From assembly GCF_010501095.1 (NCBI RefSeq), contig NZ_QVMP01000012.1, forward strand, positions 1-64,000: DNA of 64,000 nt. The letters are read 5' to 3'. Position numbers and translations under genes: made by a program. The DNA is from Dysgonomonas sp. 520. GTDB lineage: Bacteria; Bacteroidota; Bacteroidia; Bacteroidales; Dysgonomonadaceae. Positions 34,153 to 43,206 of the stretch are shown here, piece by piece (the first letter of the stretch is position 1; the number at the start of each line of letters is the position of its first letter). The notes below the pieces were generated by a model that saw nothing but the letters and a program-made list of their open reading frames with translations, made no database searches and was not told the origin of the DNA.

Positions 34153-34998
34153 ATGAAAAGGAAAGTAGCTATTCAAGGAGTTTTAGGAGCCTATCACGGT
34201 ATTGCCGCAGAAAATTTTTTCAAGGAAGAGTTAGAATTGGTTGAGTGTAATACATTTCGCGATATTTTTAAGGCAATAAAAAAAGACCCTACCATTATCG
34301 GAATTATGGCTATTGAAAATACAATTGCGGGAAGCCTGCTCCAAAACTACGAGTTGCAAAAAGAATATAAATTGCCCATTGCCGGAGAGTTTAAGCAGCG
34401 GATATCTCATTGTTTTGCCGCCTTACCCGGTCAAAGTGTTCATGATATAAAAGAGGTGATGTCGCACCCGATAGCTTTGATGCAGTGTGGCAACTTTCTG
34501 GATTCGTTGCCGAACATAAAAATAGTGGAACATGAAGATACGGCTTTGGCGGCGAAAGATATAGCTGAGAAAAAAATGCAAGGCGTGGCAGCCATCTGCA
34601 GTAGCAAGGCTGCTGAGATATATGGACTGGAAATTCTGGCAAGTGGAATCGAAACCAATAAGCATAATTTTACACGTTTTCTTATCGTTTCGGCCCGGTG
34701 GATGGTAGAGGAAATCATAAATGGAGATGTTGTGAATAAAGCCTCTTTGGTGTTCACACTTCCCCACACAGAAGGAAGTTTGTCGAAGGTTTTGTCCGTA
34801 TTTTCTTTTTATGGAATAAACCTTACTAAAATTCAGTCTTTACCAATAATCGGACGCGAATGGGAGTATCAGTTTTATGTGGATGTGAAGTACGCTGATT
34901 TTGAACGTTACAGGCAGTCAGTAGATGCTATTCGCCCGTTGATCAGTGAATTGCATATTCTGGGTGAATATCCCGAAGGTGAACAAAGTATTATTTAA
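34153..34998 (+). CDS. pheA: Prephenate dehydratase
   Basis: Converts prephenate to phenylpyruvate in phenylalanine synthesis (cytoplasm). From ATG 34153 the protein has 281 residues. The catalytic part is about residues 1-185 (VAIQGVLGAYHGIAAENFF, GIMAIENTIAGSLLQNYELQ, and the ETNKHNFTRFLIVS motif containing the active-site Thr of TRF). An ACT domain for Phe feedback follows (about 200-275: HTEGSLSKVLSVFSFYGINLTKIQS). No chorismate mutase domain is fused. The more upstream ATG at 34105 lies inside the attenuator terminator and is rejected. Expression is predicted to be controlled by the Phe-leader attenuator. Confidence 0.95.
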   Translation: MKRKVAIQGVLGAYHGIAAENFFKEELELVECNTFRDIFKAIKKDPTIIGIMAIENTIAGSLLQNYELQKEYKLPIAGEFKQRISHCFAALPGQSVHDIKEVMSHPIALMQCGNFLDSLPNIKIVEHEDTALAAKDIAEKKMQGVAAICSSKAAEIYGLEILASGIETNKHNFTRFLIVSARWMVEEIINGDVVNKASLVFTLPHTEGSLSKVLSVFSFYGINLTKIQSLPIIGREWEYQFYVDVKYADFERYRQSVDAIRPLISELHILGEYPEGEQSII

Positions 34999-35021
34999 GA
35001 AAAAGATAATAAAAAATAGAT

Positions 35022-36182
35022 ATGAAAAAGATTATACCTGCCGACAGGTTGAATTCTGTGGAGGAATATTATTTCTCTAAAAAATTGAAAGAGGTGGCGG
35101 AAATGAATGCTGCCGGAAAAAATGTGATAAGTCTTGGTGTGGGAAGTCCCGATCTGCCGCCATCAAGAAATACGATAGACGAACTGAGCCGATGGGCAAA
35201 TACGTCCGATGCGCATGGCTATCAGCCTTATGTGGGCATCCCCGAACTGCGTAAAGCATTTGCCGACTGGTACAAAAAATGGTACGATGTGGAGCTGAAT
35301 CCCGTTACGGAAATTCAGCCGTTAATCGGATCGAAAGAGGGTATCTTGCATATCTCCATGGCGTTTCTGAATCCGGGGGATGGGGTGCTTGTGCCGAATC
35401 CGGGCTATCCGACATATTCATCTGTCAGTAATTTGGTTCAGGCAAAAATTCATACTTATGATTTGGACGAAAACAATGGCTGGCAACCCGATTTTGAAGC
35501 GTTGGAAAAGATGGATTTATCCGGTGTTAAATTGATGTGGGTTAATTATCCGAATATGCCGACGGGTGCAAATGCTACCACTCAACTGTTCGAAAAACTG
35601 GTTGCTTTTGGGAAGAAACATGGTATTGTAATTGTAAATGATAATCCATATAGTTTTATTTTGAACGATTCTCGTTTGAGTATCTTGCAAATTAGGGGAG
35701 CCAAAGATATTTGTATAGAACTGAATTCGATGAGTAAATCTCACAATATGCCCGGTTGGCGTATGGCGATGTTGGCATCGAATGCGCAGTTTGTGCAATG
35801 GGTTCTCAAGGTGAAAAGCAATATTGACAGTGGACAATTCAAGCCGATGCAGATGGCTGCTGTTGCTGCATTGAACACTCCTAAAGAGTGGCATGATGAG
35901 ATGAACGAGATTTACGCATCACGCCGTCAGTATGCCGAGGCGATTATGGATACATTAGGTTGCTCTTTCGACAAGAATCAGGTGGGAATGTTCCTTTGGG
36001 GAAAAATTCCTGATAGTTATGCAGACAGTGGAGAATTGGCTGACAAGGTGCTTTATAATGCCAATGTTTTTATAACTCCGGGATTCATATTCGGTGATAA
36101 AGGTAAACGTTATGTACGTATCTCGCTGTGTTGCAACGAGAATATGTTGAAACAGGCTTTGGAGAGAGTAAAGCAGTTGTAA
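35022..36182 (+). CDS. Class I/II PLP aminotransferase (probable aromatic or prephenate aminotransferase)
   Basis: This 386-residue cytoplasmic aminotransferase has the class I/II motifs: SLGVGSPDLPPS near the start, YPNMPTGA, and the PLP-lysine motif SMSKSHNMPGWRM (Lys near 240). It begins 23 bases after pheA on the same strand and so belongs to the pheA operon under the same attenuator. Position suggests it transaminates phenylpyruvate, or prephenate to arogenate. Sequence alone does not decide. It is followed by a REP-like hairpin rather than other aromatic genes, so the rest of the pathway is elsewhere. Confidence 0.88.
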   Translation: MKKIIPADRLNSVEEYYFSKKLKEVAEMNAAGKNVISLGVGSPDLPPSRNTIDELSRWANTSDAHGYQPYVGIPELRKAFADWYKKWYDVELNPVTEIQPLIGSKEGILHISMAFLNPGDGVLVPNPGYPTYSSVSNLVQAKIHTYDLDENNGWQPDFEALEKMDLSGVKLMWVNYPNMPTGANATTQLFEKLVAFGKKHGIVIVNDNPYSFILNDSRLSILQIRGAKDICIELNSMSKSHNMPGWRMAMLASNAQFVQWVLKVKSNIDSGQFKPMQMAAVAALNTPKEWHDEMNEIYASRRQYAEAIMDTLGCSFDKNQVGMFLWGKIPDSYADSGELADKVLYNANVFITPGFIFGDKGKRYVRISLCCNENMLKQALERVKQL

Positions 36183-36208
36183 TTGTATTGGAGGGTTTTA
36201 TAAGTTTT

Positions 36209-36292
36209 TTGTCATTCTGAACGAAGTGAAGAATCTGTTTGCCTTGATTTTTAATATTTAAAAAAGATTTTTCGTTTCACTCAGAATGACAA
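36209..36292. repeat. REP-like palindrome with GTCATTCTGAACGAAGTG core
   Basis: GTCATTCTGAACGAAGTGAA and its reverse copy TTTCACTCAGAATGAC face each other around a 35-base AT-rich centre. This is the same core as in the MITE interiors, but without the ACCCG ends. It stands between two convergent genes and may serve as a shared terminator. Confidence 0.7.
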
Positions 36293-36297
36293 GTTTG

Positions 36298-37128
36298 TTA
36301 ATTAGGTATCTCTTCCGGATATGAACTGAGATGCTCAAAGGTGTAGCCATTTTCTTTAAGTTTGATAATCAGTTCGGCCAGATTATTCTTGGCATCTACC
36401 TTTGCAAACATCTGATCGTGCATCAACAATACCACATGATTGGCAGTAAATGTTCGGGAAGATTCGTATAGTTTATTAATCTCGGCAATCAGCTCGTCTA
36501 TACCTTGTTTCGGGGTGTAATCTTTTGCATCGTAATTCCATTCCACATCCCAGCCAAATATTTGATACCCATCGTTAGATATTAGTTCGGCCGATGTAGA
36601 GCCGGTCTGGTTGCAATTTTTCTTTCTTTCTCCTAATTGCCACAAATTGCGTCCGGGTAGTCGGGCTATTTTGTGAGATATGCCGAAATCAGATTGATTT
36701 TTGTTGAAATCTTCCAGTACTTGTTTCGGATTTTTATAATAATCAGAGTATCTGTTGTTTGCATGAGAATAGCTGTGGTTGTAAATTTCGATATGTGAGT
36801 TCTTTTGTAGTATTTCATGATATCTGCGGAATTTTCCACTACAATCTATCGGATTGCCAACCAGAAAAATATTCGTTTTTATTTCCTCTGCCGTCACCAC
36901 ACTGTCTATGTATACACTACCATTGAGCGGAGCATCGTCTATTGTTAAATAGATGCACTTCTTTGCTTGATTATCAGTGTTTTGTTTCTCTTTGGTAATG
37001 TGAGTGGCTACCGTATCGGGAATGATATTATCTTCGGGATCAGGAATCACATTTTCAACGTTATCGGTGCAATGTGCAAATACGACTGTTACTGCCGCTA
37101 CGAATAGCAGAATGTTTATTTTTCTCAT
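36298..37128 (-). CDS. Polysaccharide deacetylase-like lipoprotein
   Basis: This 276-residue protein has a lipobox (VVFAHCTDN, Cys about residue 20) and NodB-type deacetylase motifs: YLTIDDAPL (Asp of the metal site and base), YNHSYSHAN (H-x-x-x-H pair), ARLPGRN and LLMHDQ. A metal-dependent N- or O-deacetylase acting on an envelope or peptidoglycan polymer is likely. It lies 163 bases downstream of the LytTR/NAGPA-like operon on the same strand and may be co-transcribed, though the spacing is wide. Confidence 0.85.
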   Translation of the reverse strand: MRKINILLFVAAVTVVFAHCTDNVENVIPDPEDNIIPDTVATHITKEKQNTDNQAKKCIYLTIDDAPLNGSVYIDSVVTAEEIKTNIFLVGNPIDCSGKFRRYHEILQKNSHIEIYNHSYSHANNRYSDYYKNPKQVLEDFNKNQSDFGISHKIARLPGRNLWQLGERKKNCNQTGSTSAELISNDGYQIFGWDVEWNYDAKDYTPKQGIDELIAEINKLYESSRTFTANHVVLLMHDQMFAKVDAKNNLAELIIKLKENGYTFEHLSSYPEEIPN

Positions 37129-37291
37129 AACTAGAGTTTATGTTTGTTTATTATTGATGCGAAGCAGATGCCGTTTCGCCTGACGGGTGCAAATGTCACA
37201 TTTTAAAAGAACCCTTACGGACATACAATCCCCTGTCCGATGCGATTGTTATACTCGGGTTTAATAAAATTGAATATTTGACTGATTTATT

Positions 37292-38158
37292 TTATTGTGT
37301 TCGCCAGACTATGTAAGATATATTCTGGGGTATTTCGGTTAATTCTTTTCCGAATTCATTTCGGGTTTGCTCTTTATCCCGATACCATCCGTATGCGTCG
37401 CCTCCTACCAGATAGATGGCATCCGATACGCCTATATCTATCAACGCCTGCGTAAAATCGTGGAAAGATTCGGTATTCTGACTTTCTATCATGATTATCT
37501 GTTCGTTGCGCATGGCAAGAGCTCGCCGGATAGATTTATTTTTAGGTCTGTTTTCTATCAGTTCCCCATTCAGAACAAGTGGGTATTGTCTGAAAAAGAA
37601 CCCTTTGTTTTCTATCGCTTGCTGCAATAGCGGAGTGTCTTCTCCTACACCTATTGAGATGGTATTGTTGATGATGGCGCAAAATCCTTTTTTGGCAACA
37701 CCTTTCGTTATTTGATTTCCGGAAAGAACAAAGTCTCCCACAATTTCTTGATTGTCTTTGCGTATATCTGCCGCCATGGCTGCAAAGATGATAGTCGAAT
37801 CCGATCTGTCGGGCATTCCTACGGTTAGAGACATCATGGCATTGTGTGTGACGAAAATGTTCAATGGAACATCGTTGATGGTGTCTGTTGTTGCGCTTGT
37901 ATAACTTTGGTTTTCACTGCTTTCCGTGTTGCTGGTTGTGATAGTTACGCTTTGTTGTTCCGATATTTCCGGTTCGAAATAATATTCAGGAGCCTGCTCC
38001 TTATCAGAAAGAAGGATAATTATCCCGGCAATGGCTACAATCAGGCAAATGCAAAAAATGATGATCCATTTGAGTTTTGTTGTGGACTTTTTCTTGTTCT
38101 CCTCAATATCGGAGCCAAGAATATACACTTCATTATCTTTGTTGTTTTTTGAGCTCAT
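37292..38158 (-). CDS. Membrane-anchored phosphodiester glycosidase (NAGPA-like) domain protein
   Basis: This 288-residue protein has one transmembrane segment (WIIIFCICLIVAIAGIIILL, about 30-50) and a Thr/Ser-rich linker. The periplasmic domain (about 95-285) has features of the NAGPA family: RRALAMRNEQIIMIESQNTESFHDFTQALIDIGVSDAIYLVGGDAYGWY, where the family has an alGv..ai.LDGG pattern. It overlaps the LytTR gene by four bases (ATGA), so they form one translational unit. The substrate, perhaps a glycan phosphodiester, is inference. The catalytic Asp of LDGG is Val-Gly-Gly here, so activity is uncertain. Confidence 0.7.
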   Translation of the reverse strand: MSSKNNKDNEVYILGSDIEENKKKSTTKLKWIIIFCICLIVAIAGIIILLSDKEQAPEYYFEPEISEQQSVTITTSNTESSENQSYTSATTDTINDVPLNIFVTHNAMMSLTVGMPDRSDSTIIFAAMAADIRKDNQEIVGDFVLSGNQITKGVAKKGFCAIINNTISIGVGEDTPLLQQAIENKGFFFRQYPLVLNGELIENRPKNKSIRRALAMRNEQIIMIESQNTESFHDFTQALIDIGVSDAIYLVGGDAYGWYRDKEQTRNEFGKELTEIPQNISYIVWRTQ

Positions 38159-38538
38159 ATACCAATCCTCCTACTCTTTATACTGTCCTCCAAAACTGTT
38201 TTCAGAGCTTTCAAGGCATCTTTCGATGCCGAAAGCGTAAATTTGTTGGAAAAACTACTGTCGGAAAGCACAATCTGCTGTTTCGACACATTTACGTAAT
38301 AAATATACCTACCGTTGATGATAAGGCTTTTTCCCAAGCGGATGAATGTCTGTGCATCTGTACCTAACTGTTGCTCAATAATTTTTTCGAACGAAGCCAG
38401 ATTGAACGAAAACAGATGTTCGTCCTTATTTTCAAGGGTCATGGTAGAATAGTTGCCATCCGACAAGATGAATACAATCCGTTCGGGTGAAACCCTGACC
38501 ACTTCGTTGCTATTTGTTAATACCAGATACTTCGACAT
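38155..38538 (-). CDS. Stand-alone LytTR DNA-binding domain protein
   Basis: This 127-residue protein consists almost only of a LytTR domain: IVFILSDGNYSTMTLENKDEHLFSFNLASFEKIIEQQLGTDAQTFIRLGKSLIINGRYIYYVNVSKQQIVLSDSSFSNKFTLSASKDALKALKTVL. There is no receiver domain or membrane segment, so it is a one-domain regulator. It starts an operon and overlaps the membrane-anchored NAGPA-like gene by four bases. The pair looks like a regulator and its membrane partner, reminiscent of LytTR regulatory systems where a membrane protein inhibits the regulator. Confidence 0.85.
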   Translation of the reverse strand: MSKYLVLTNSNEVVRVSPERIVFILSDGNYSTMTLENKDEHLFSFNLASFEKIIEQQLGTDAQTFIRLGKSLIINGRYIYYVNVSKQQIVLSDSSFSNKFTLSASKDALKALKTVLEDSIKSRRIGI

Positions 38539-38714
38539 ATTTAAGTAATAGATAATATTTGATAATATATTCTCTAATTACAACTTCCTTAGGTTGCTTG
38601 TTTTCTATTACAAATATATGTCTTTCTGCCAGATAATTATTACCCTTTTCTTTCTGTTTTATGAAATGCTGCGCTGGCTGTACGAAATTGTGTTGTCAGG
38701 TGATGAAATGTTTT

Positions 38715-40193
38715 TTACATCTGTGCATCTCTCATATTCCCTGTTTCCATAAAAGCCTTGTGAAAGGCAAAGGCATTGTACAGATTCACCGGAGTTTGAC
38801 CTTTTTCTCCACTTTGCAGATATTTTCTCAGGAGCGGTCGATAATCAGGATGGGCACAATTTTTGATGATACATTCAGCCCTGTCTTTTGGCGATTTTCC
38901 TCTAAGGTCGGCTACTCCATATTCAGAGATTATAACTTTCACCGAATGTTCACTATGGTCGAGGTGCGAAACCATAGGGACAAAGGCACTGATTTTTCCC
39001 GATTTAGCCGTAGAAGGTGTCAAGAAAATAGACAAATAAGAACTGCGGGCAAAATCGCCGGACCCGCCAATTCCGTTCATTATTTTGCTTCCCATAACAT
39101 GTGTGGAATTGATATTACCGAAAATATCGGTTTCAATAGCCGTATTCATAGCTATAATTCCTAAGCGGCGGGCAACTTCGGGATTGTTGGATATTTCCGC
39201 CGTGCGGAATATAATCCTTTCTTTGAAGAAGTTGAGGTTTTTATAAATTCTTTCTATAACCGGGTTACTGACTGTTAAAGTTCCACCGCTGGCAAATTTT
39301 ATCCGTCCTTTCTCCATCAAATCTATTATTGCGTCTTGTATCACCTCGGTATAAACCTCCATATCAGGTATTTCCTTGCTGTCTCCCAACTCCTTTAAGA
39401 CCGCATTAGCGATGTTTCCCACACCCGATTGTATGGGAAGGAATGTTTCGGGCATTCGTCCTGCTTTCATTTCCTCGACGAAAAATTTGACAACATTTTT
39501 GCCTATTAGTGAAGTTATTTCATCTACGGGAGAAAATCCGTTACCCTCATTTGGCATATTTGTATTTACTACGACTATTTTTTCAGGGTCTATTTTTATG
39601 TGGTCTTTCCCAATCCGGTCACGAACGGAATAGATACCAATTGCTTCCCGATGAGGAGGGTCTGGCAGTTCAACTAAATCGTGCATGCCTCTCAGTTCTT
39701 TTGGATGCCAGCTATTTAATTCCACGATTACAATTTTGGCGAGTCGGGCAATGGTCGGACTGATACCCACACCGCATGTTGGAACAATTTCACCATCTTC
39801 CGTAACATCCGATGCTTCAATAATGGCCACATCTACAGGCCCGTAAAAGCCATAACGCAGGTCTTGCGCCAGAGTGGATAGGTGAAGATCGAAATATTTA
39901 ACTTCATCCGAGTTGATGGCATTTCTCAAATCTTTATTGGTCTGATAGGGTGTGCGGAATTTTATAGCGTGCGCTCTGGCCAATGCTCCATCAATGCTAT
40001 CGCCTGTGGATGCACCCGTGAACATTCCTATCTTGAAAGAATTTCCTTTAGCATGTTCTTCTTCAGCCCTTTTTGCCAATGCTACGGGTACAACTTTTGG
40101 GCATCCGGCATGTGTGAATCCGCTAAAACCAACATTATCATTATCTTTTATTAAAGAAGCAGCTTCTTCAGCTGTCATTATTTTTAAAGCCAT
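38715..40193 (-). CDS. Succinate:CoA transferase (acetyl-CoA hydrolase/transferase family)
   Basis: This 492-residue enzyme of the Cat1/AarC/ScpC family moves CoA between acetyl- or propionyl-CoA and succinate. Family motifs include VGFSGFTHAGCPKVVP at the start, GASTGDSIDGALARA, the active-site Glu in EVYTEVIQDAI, and GGSGDFARSSYLS. In Bacteroidales this reaction is part of succinate-propionate fermentation and acetate handling. It is a single gene in the cytoplasm with a plain upstream region. Exact donor preference cannot be read from the sequence. Confidence 0.9.
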   Translation of the reverse strand: MALKIMTAEEAASLIKDNDNVGFSGFTHAGCPKVVPVALAKRAEEEHAKGNSFKIGMFTGASTGDSIDGALARAHAIKFRTPYQTNKDLRNAINSDEVKYFDLHLSTLAQDLRYGFYGPVDVAIIEASDVTEDGEIVPTCGVGISPTIARLAKIVIVELNSWHPKELRGMHDLVELPDPPHREAIGIYSVRDRIGKDHIKIDPEKIVVVNTNMPNEGNGFSPVDEITSLIGKNVVKFFVEEMKAGRMPETFLPIQSGVGNIANAVLKELGDSKEIPDMEVYTEVIQDAIIDLMEKGRIKFASGGTLTVSNPVIERIYKNLNFFKERIIFRTAEISNNPEVARRLGIIAMNTAIETDIFGNINSTHVMGSKIMNGIGGSGDFARSSYLSIFLTPSTAKSGKISAFVPMVSHLDHSEHSVKVIISEYGVADLRGKSPKDRAECIIKNCAHPDYRPLLRKYLQSGEKGQTPVNLYNAFAFHKAFMETGNMRDAQM

Positions 40194-40293
40194 TTTGTTT
40201 CAATTTTATTTTATTGTAAATAATAATACAAAAATAAGCTATAAAGCATTTGTCTATAATGACATAAATACGTCCAATCCTGCCAAAAAATAG

Positions 40294-40301
40294 TATATTT
40301 G
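40294..40301 (+). promoter_or_regulatory. -7 box of the GlxA-type regulator gene
   Basis: TATATTTG matches TAnnTTTG, 24 bases before the ATG at 40325. Confidence 0.4.
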
Positions 40302-40324
40302 TATGATAAGTTAATTGGTTGATA

Positions 40325-41326
40325 ATGGCGACTGAAATTAGACATATTGCATTCCTCGTAATATCCGATGCTACATTATTGGATATAACTGGTCCTTTGG
40401 AGGTTTTTTATCAGGCAAACGATTGTGTGGAATCATTAAATAGAAAAGGGAGTTTCTACTATAAAATACATACTATATCGGTTATAAAAAATAAAAGGAT
40501 AAAGACAGCTTCGGGAGTAGTGTTTGATTGCGATGAGAATATTCAAGATATAGATTATGAGATTGATACCTTGTTTATTCCCGGAGTTCCTAATCGTATG
40601 CAGAGTGATTACAGATTAGGTAAAAAAATTCTGAATTGGATTCGGGAACAATCACTTAAAGTAGAGCGTATTTGTTCGGTCTGTACAGGAACTTTCTTCT
40701 TGGCTGAAGCAGGTATCTTAGAGGGAAGAAACGCTACAACGCATTGGGAATTATGTGACAGGTTGGCTCAGGATTATCCATTAATTAAAGTGAAGAAAGA
40801 TCCCATTTTCGTAAAAGATGGTAATATATACACATCTGCCGGGATTTCTTCGGGTATGGATTTAGCTTTGGCGTTAGTTGAAGAAGATTCTGGGCGATCG
40901 TTGGCTATGGATGTAGCCAGGCAGATGGTTTTATACTTGAAACGTCCCGGAAATCAGTCTCAATACAGCTCTGTTTTAATTCATCAAAATACTGATTATA
41001 AGCCTATTCAAGATATTGAAAATTGGATTGTTGATAATTTGCAAGGAAACTTGACTGTCGAAAATCTGGCTGAAAAAGCATCCATGAGTCCACGCAATTT
41101 TGCCCGTGTTTTTCTAAGGGAAACAGGCATAACTCCGGCAAAATATGTGGATAAGATGCGGGTTGAAAGTGCATGCAGGTATCTGGTAGATACTCAGTTA
41201 TCCTTTAAGGAAATTGCCGTGTTGTGTGGTTTGGGATCGGTGGATAATATGCGAAAGGTTTTCATGAAATATTTGCAAATAACCCCGGTCGATTACAGGA
41301 AAAACTTTCGAACCGCTTTCTCTTAG
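40325..41326 (+). CDS. GlxA-type AraC regulator with DJ-1/PfpI domain
   Basis: From ATG 40325 the protein has 333 residues. An N-terminal DJ-1/PfpI domain (about 5-190: IAFLVISDATLLDITGPLEVFY, RICSVCTGTFFLAEAGIL with the conserved Cys, ATTHWELCDRL) is followed by an AraC helix-turn-helix domain (about 235-330: LTVENLAEKASMSPRNFARVFLRETGITPAKYVDKMRVE). Such regulators respond to small nitrogen or aldehyde compounds. The target is unknown. It is divergent from the succinate:CoA transferase and directly upstream of the MBL-like gene. A TTG codon two codons earlier is unlikely as the start. Confidence 0.88.
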   Translation: MATEIRHIAFLVISDATLLDITGPLEVFYQANDCVESLNRKGSFYYKIHTISVIKNKRIKTASGVVFDCDENIQDIDYEIDTLFIPGVPNRMQSDYRLGKKILNWIREQSLKVERICSVCTGTFFLAEAGILEGRNATTHWELCDRLAQDYPLIKVKKDPIFVKDGNIYTSAGISSGMDLALALVEEDSGRSLAMDVARQMVLYLKRPGNQSQYSSVLIHQNTDYKPIQDIENWIVDNLQGNLTVENLAEKASMSPRNFARVFLRETGITPAKYVDKMRVESACRYLVDTQLSFKEIAVLCGLGSVDNMRKVFMKYLQITPVDYRKNFRTAFS

Positions 41327-41422
41327 TTTTTTCATATTGTGTTATTGTTGCAAAGTTTTATCTTTGCATTAACTATTCCTACTACAAAACAGACACAATT
41401 TCATCATTTACGTTTAATAGAC

Positions 41423-42217
41423 ATGAAAAGAATAAAGTTTGTATTCTATATATCTTTGGTTTTGAGCCTCTTGTTTGTTTCGGAAGTGAGTGCCCGGAAA
41501 AAGAAGAAAGGCATAGCGGAGCCATACGTGAAAACTGAAAAATTGAGTGATCACATTCACATTGTGAGTTTCTACCCCGAAGGCATCAATTCGTTGATTG
41601 TTGAGTTTAAAGATTATTTTGCAATTCTGGAATCGCCCATAACCAGCGAAAACGGAGAGAAACTAATCGGTGAAGCTAAAAAAATATCGCAGGAAAAACC
41701 TGTCAAATATTTTGCGTTCAGCCATTATCATCCCGAGAATTTGAGAGGAATAAGACCTTTTGTTCATAAAGGCGCAACAATATTGACCTTAATGGAGAAC
41801 TTTGATTCTATAACTTATTTGGTTCGTAATAGAAAGCCTTTTCAGGTTGATAGCTTACACATGCAGCCTAAAAGATTGGATATTGAGATAATCAGTGATA
41901 CTAAGACGGTTACGGATGGCGAATATACGATGCAAATGTATCGTATTGGTAATCTGTATGATGGTATTGAGGATGATTTCACCGTTTTTTATTTCCCTGA
42001 TGACAAGCTATTGTTTGAGCCAAAACTTATTGAAATGAGTAAAGATGGTTTCTTAAAAAAGGCAAGCGAAAAGGAACTGATTATTTACGATGCCATACAA
42101 AATCTTGACATAGAGGTTGATACCATCATTCGGTCGTGGACACCCACAGACAGAAACATAAAAACGATCATCCCGTTTTCCGAATTGGAAGAGACAATTT
42201 TCTTAAGAGGAAATTAA
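41423..42217 (+). CDS. Exported MBL-fold-like protein with degenerate metal motif
   Basis: From ATG 41423 the protein has 264 residues, with a signal peptide (FVFYISLVLSLLFVSEVSA). The body has the metallo-beta-lactamase layout: IHIVSFYPEGINSLIVEFKDYFAILESP and KYFAFSHYHPENLRGIRPFVHKGATILT. The metal motif H-x-H-x-D-H appears as HYHPEN, so the Asp is Glu and the last His is Asn. Metal binding at the second site may be altered. It starts about 95 bases behind the GlxA-type regulator. Its last four bases overlap the convergent kinase gene. Confidence 0.75.
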   Translation: MKRIKFVFYISLVLSLLFVSEVSARKKKKGIAEPYVKTEKLSDHIHIVSFYPEGINSLIVEFKDYFAILESPITSENGEKLIGEAKKISQEKPVKYFAFSHYHPENLRGIRPFVHKGATILTLMENFDSITYLVRNRKPFQVDSLHMQPKRLDIEIISDTKTVTDGEYTMQMYRIGNLYDGIEDDFTVFYFPDDKLLFEPKLIEMSKDGFLKKASEKELIIYDAIQNLDIEVDTIIRSWTPTDRNIKTIIPFSELEETIFLRGN

Positions 42218-43065
42218 ATGGTAAACGGCAGTTTCAAAGTATGATATTTTACCAGTCCCGGCATTGGAGATTCAACAATCTGTTTTATCTCAATGTCATA
42301 TTCTTTAGACACTTGGAGTAAAATGTCCGAGTAGTTGTGGGCAACCGAACCAATGAACGATACCGGATAGTTCTGGTAATCGTATTGAAGAACGTTACGT
42401 TTGAAAAATCTCTTTATATTTTTATATATAAGTTCGTAGACATATTCATTCTCAATGTGTTCTGATAGGAAGAACGATAGTGTTGACAAAAACCTGTTGG
42501 GGAAAGGTTTGTTATAAACCAAATCGAGAACGTCGTCCACAGATATGCGGTAAAGTTCGTAAAATGCCTGTGTAATATGTTTGGGGGCAAGGTCTTTCAA
42601 GCAATCGCTTATAAACATTTTGCCAAGAACGGCCCCGCTACCTTCGTCTCCAAGTATGTAACCGAGCGATTTTACATTCTTAACAATATCATTTCCGTCG
42701 TAGAAGCAAGAGTTGGAACCGGTTCCGAGAATACAGGCTATGCCTTCGTCTTGTCCGAACAATGACCTTGCAGCAGCAAGCAAGTCGCTGTTGATCTGTG
42801 TTGGAGTCCTGAATTGTGCTATAAGTGAAGTTTTAACAATGACCTTCTTTTCTTCTGAAGTACACCCTGCACCGTAGAAGTATATTTCTTCCAGTTTACG
42901 TGAAAAAAACTTCTCGGATAGCTGCAATCGTATGCAACGGCTGATTTCTCTTCTGGTCTGAAAAAATGGGTTTATACCATCAGTAAAAGCATGATCTATG
43001 ATTGAGTTTCCCTCAATAATACACCATTCGGTTTTGGTTGATCCACTTTCTGCTATTAATTTCAT
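42214..43065 (-). CDS. N-acetylglucosamine kinase-like ATPase (BadF/BadG family)
   Basis: This 283-residue cytoplasmic sugar kinase of the ASKHA fold has a PHOSPHATE1 motif ESGSTKTEWCII, an adenosine/phosphate motif ILGTGSNSCFY, and the GDEGSGAVLGKM motif characteristic of BadF/BadG/N-acetylglucosamine kinases. Related Bacteroidetes proteins are annotated as GlcNAc kinases and would feed recycled amino sugars into metabolism. It lies in a loose same-strand group with SGNH hydrolase and amidinotransferase-like genes but spacing is over 70 bases each time, so these are probably separate units. Confidence 0.85.
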   Translation of the reverse strand: MKLIAESGSTKTEWCIIEGNSIIDHAFTDGINPFFQTRREISRCIRLQLSEKFFSRKLEEIYFYGAGCTSEEKKVIVKTSLIAQFRTPTQINSDLLAAARSLFGQDEGIACILGTGSNSCFYDGNDIVKNVKSLGYILGDEGSGAVLGKMFISDCLKDLAPKHITQAFYELYRISVDDVLDLVYNKPFPNRFLSTLSFFLSEHIENEYVYELIYKNIKRFFKRNVLQYDYQNYPVSFIGSVAHNYSDILLQVSKEYDIEIKQIVESPMPGLVKYHTLKLPFTI

Positions 43066-43206
43066 TCGTCCAATTATTTCTTTAATTCTCAGTCAATAAA
43101 AAAAAATAATGATTTACCCCTCGTACCTCAAAAAAGATACGCTAAGATAGTTACTTTTTTCCATAAATTTTTCTTTTTCAGTAAAAAATAGCTTGTTTTT
43201 GAAGCA

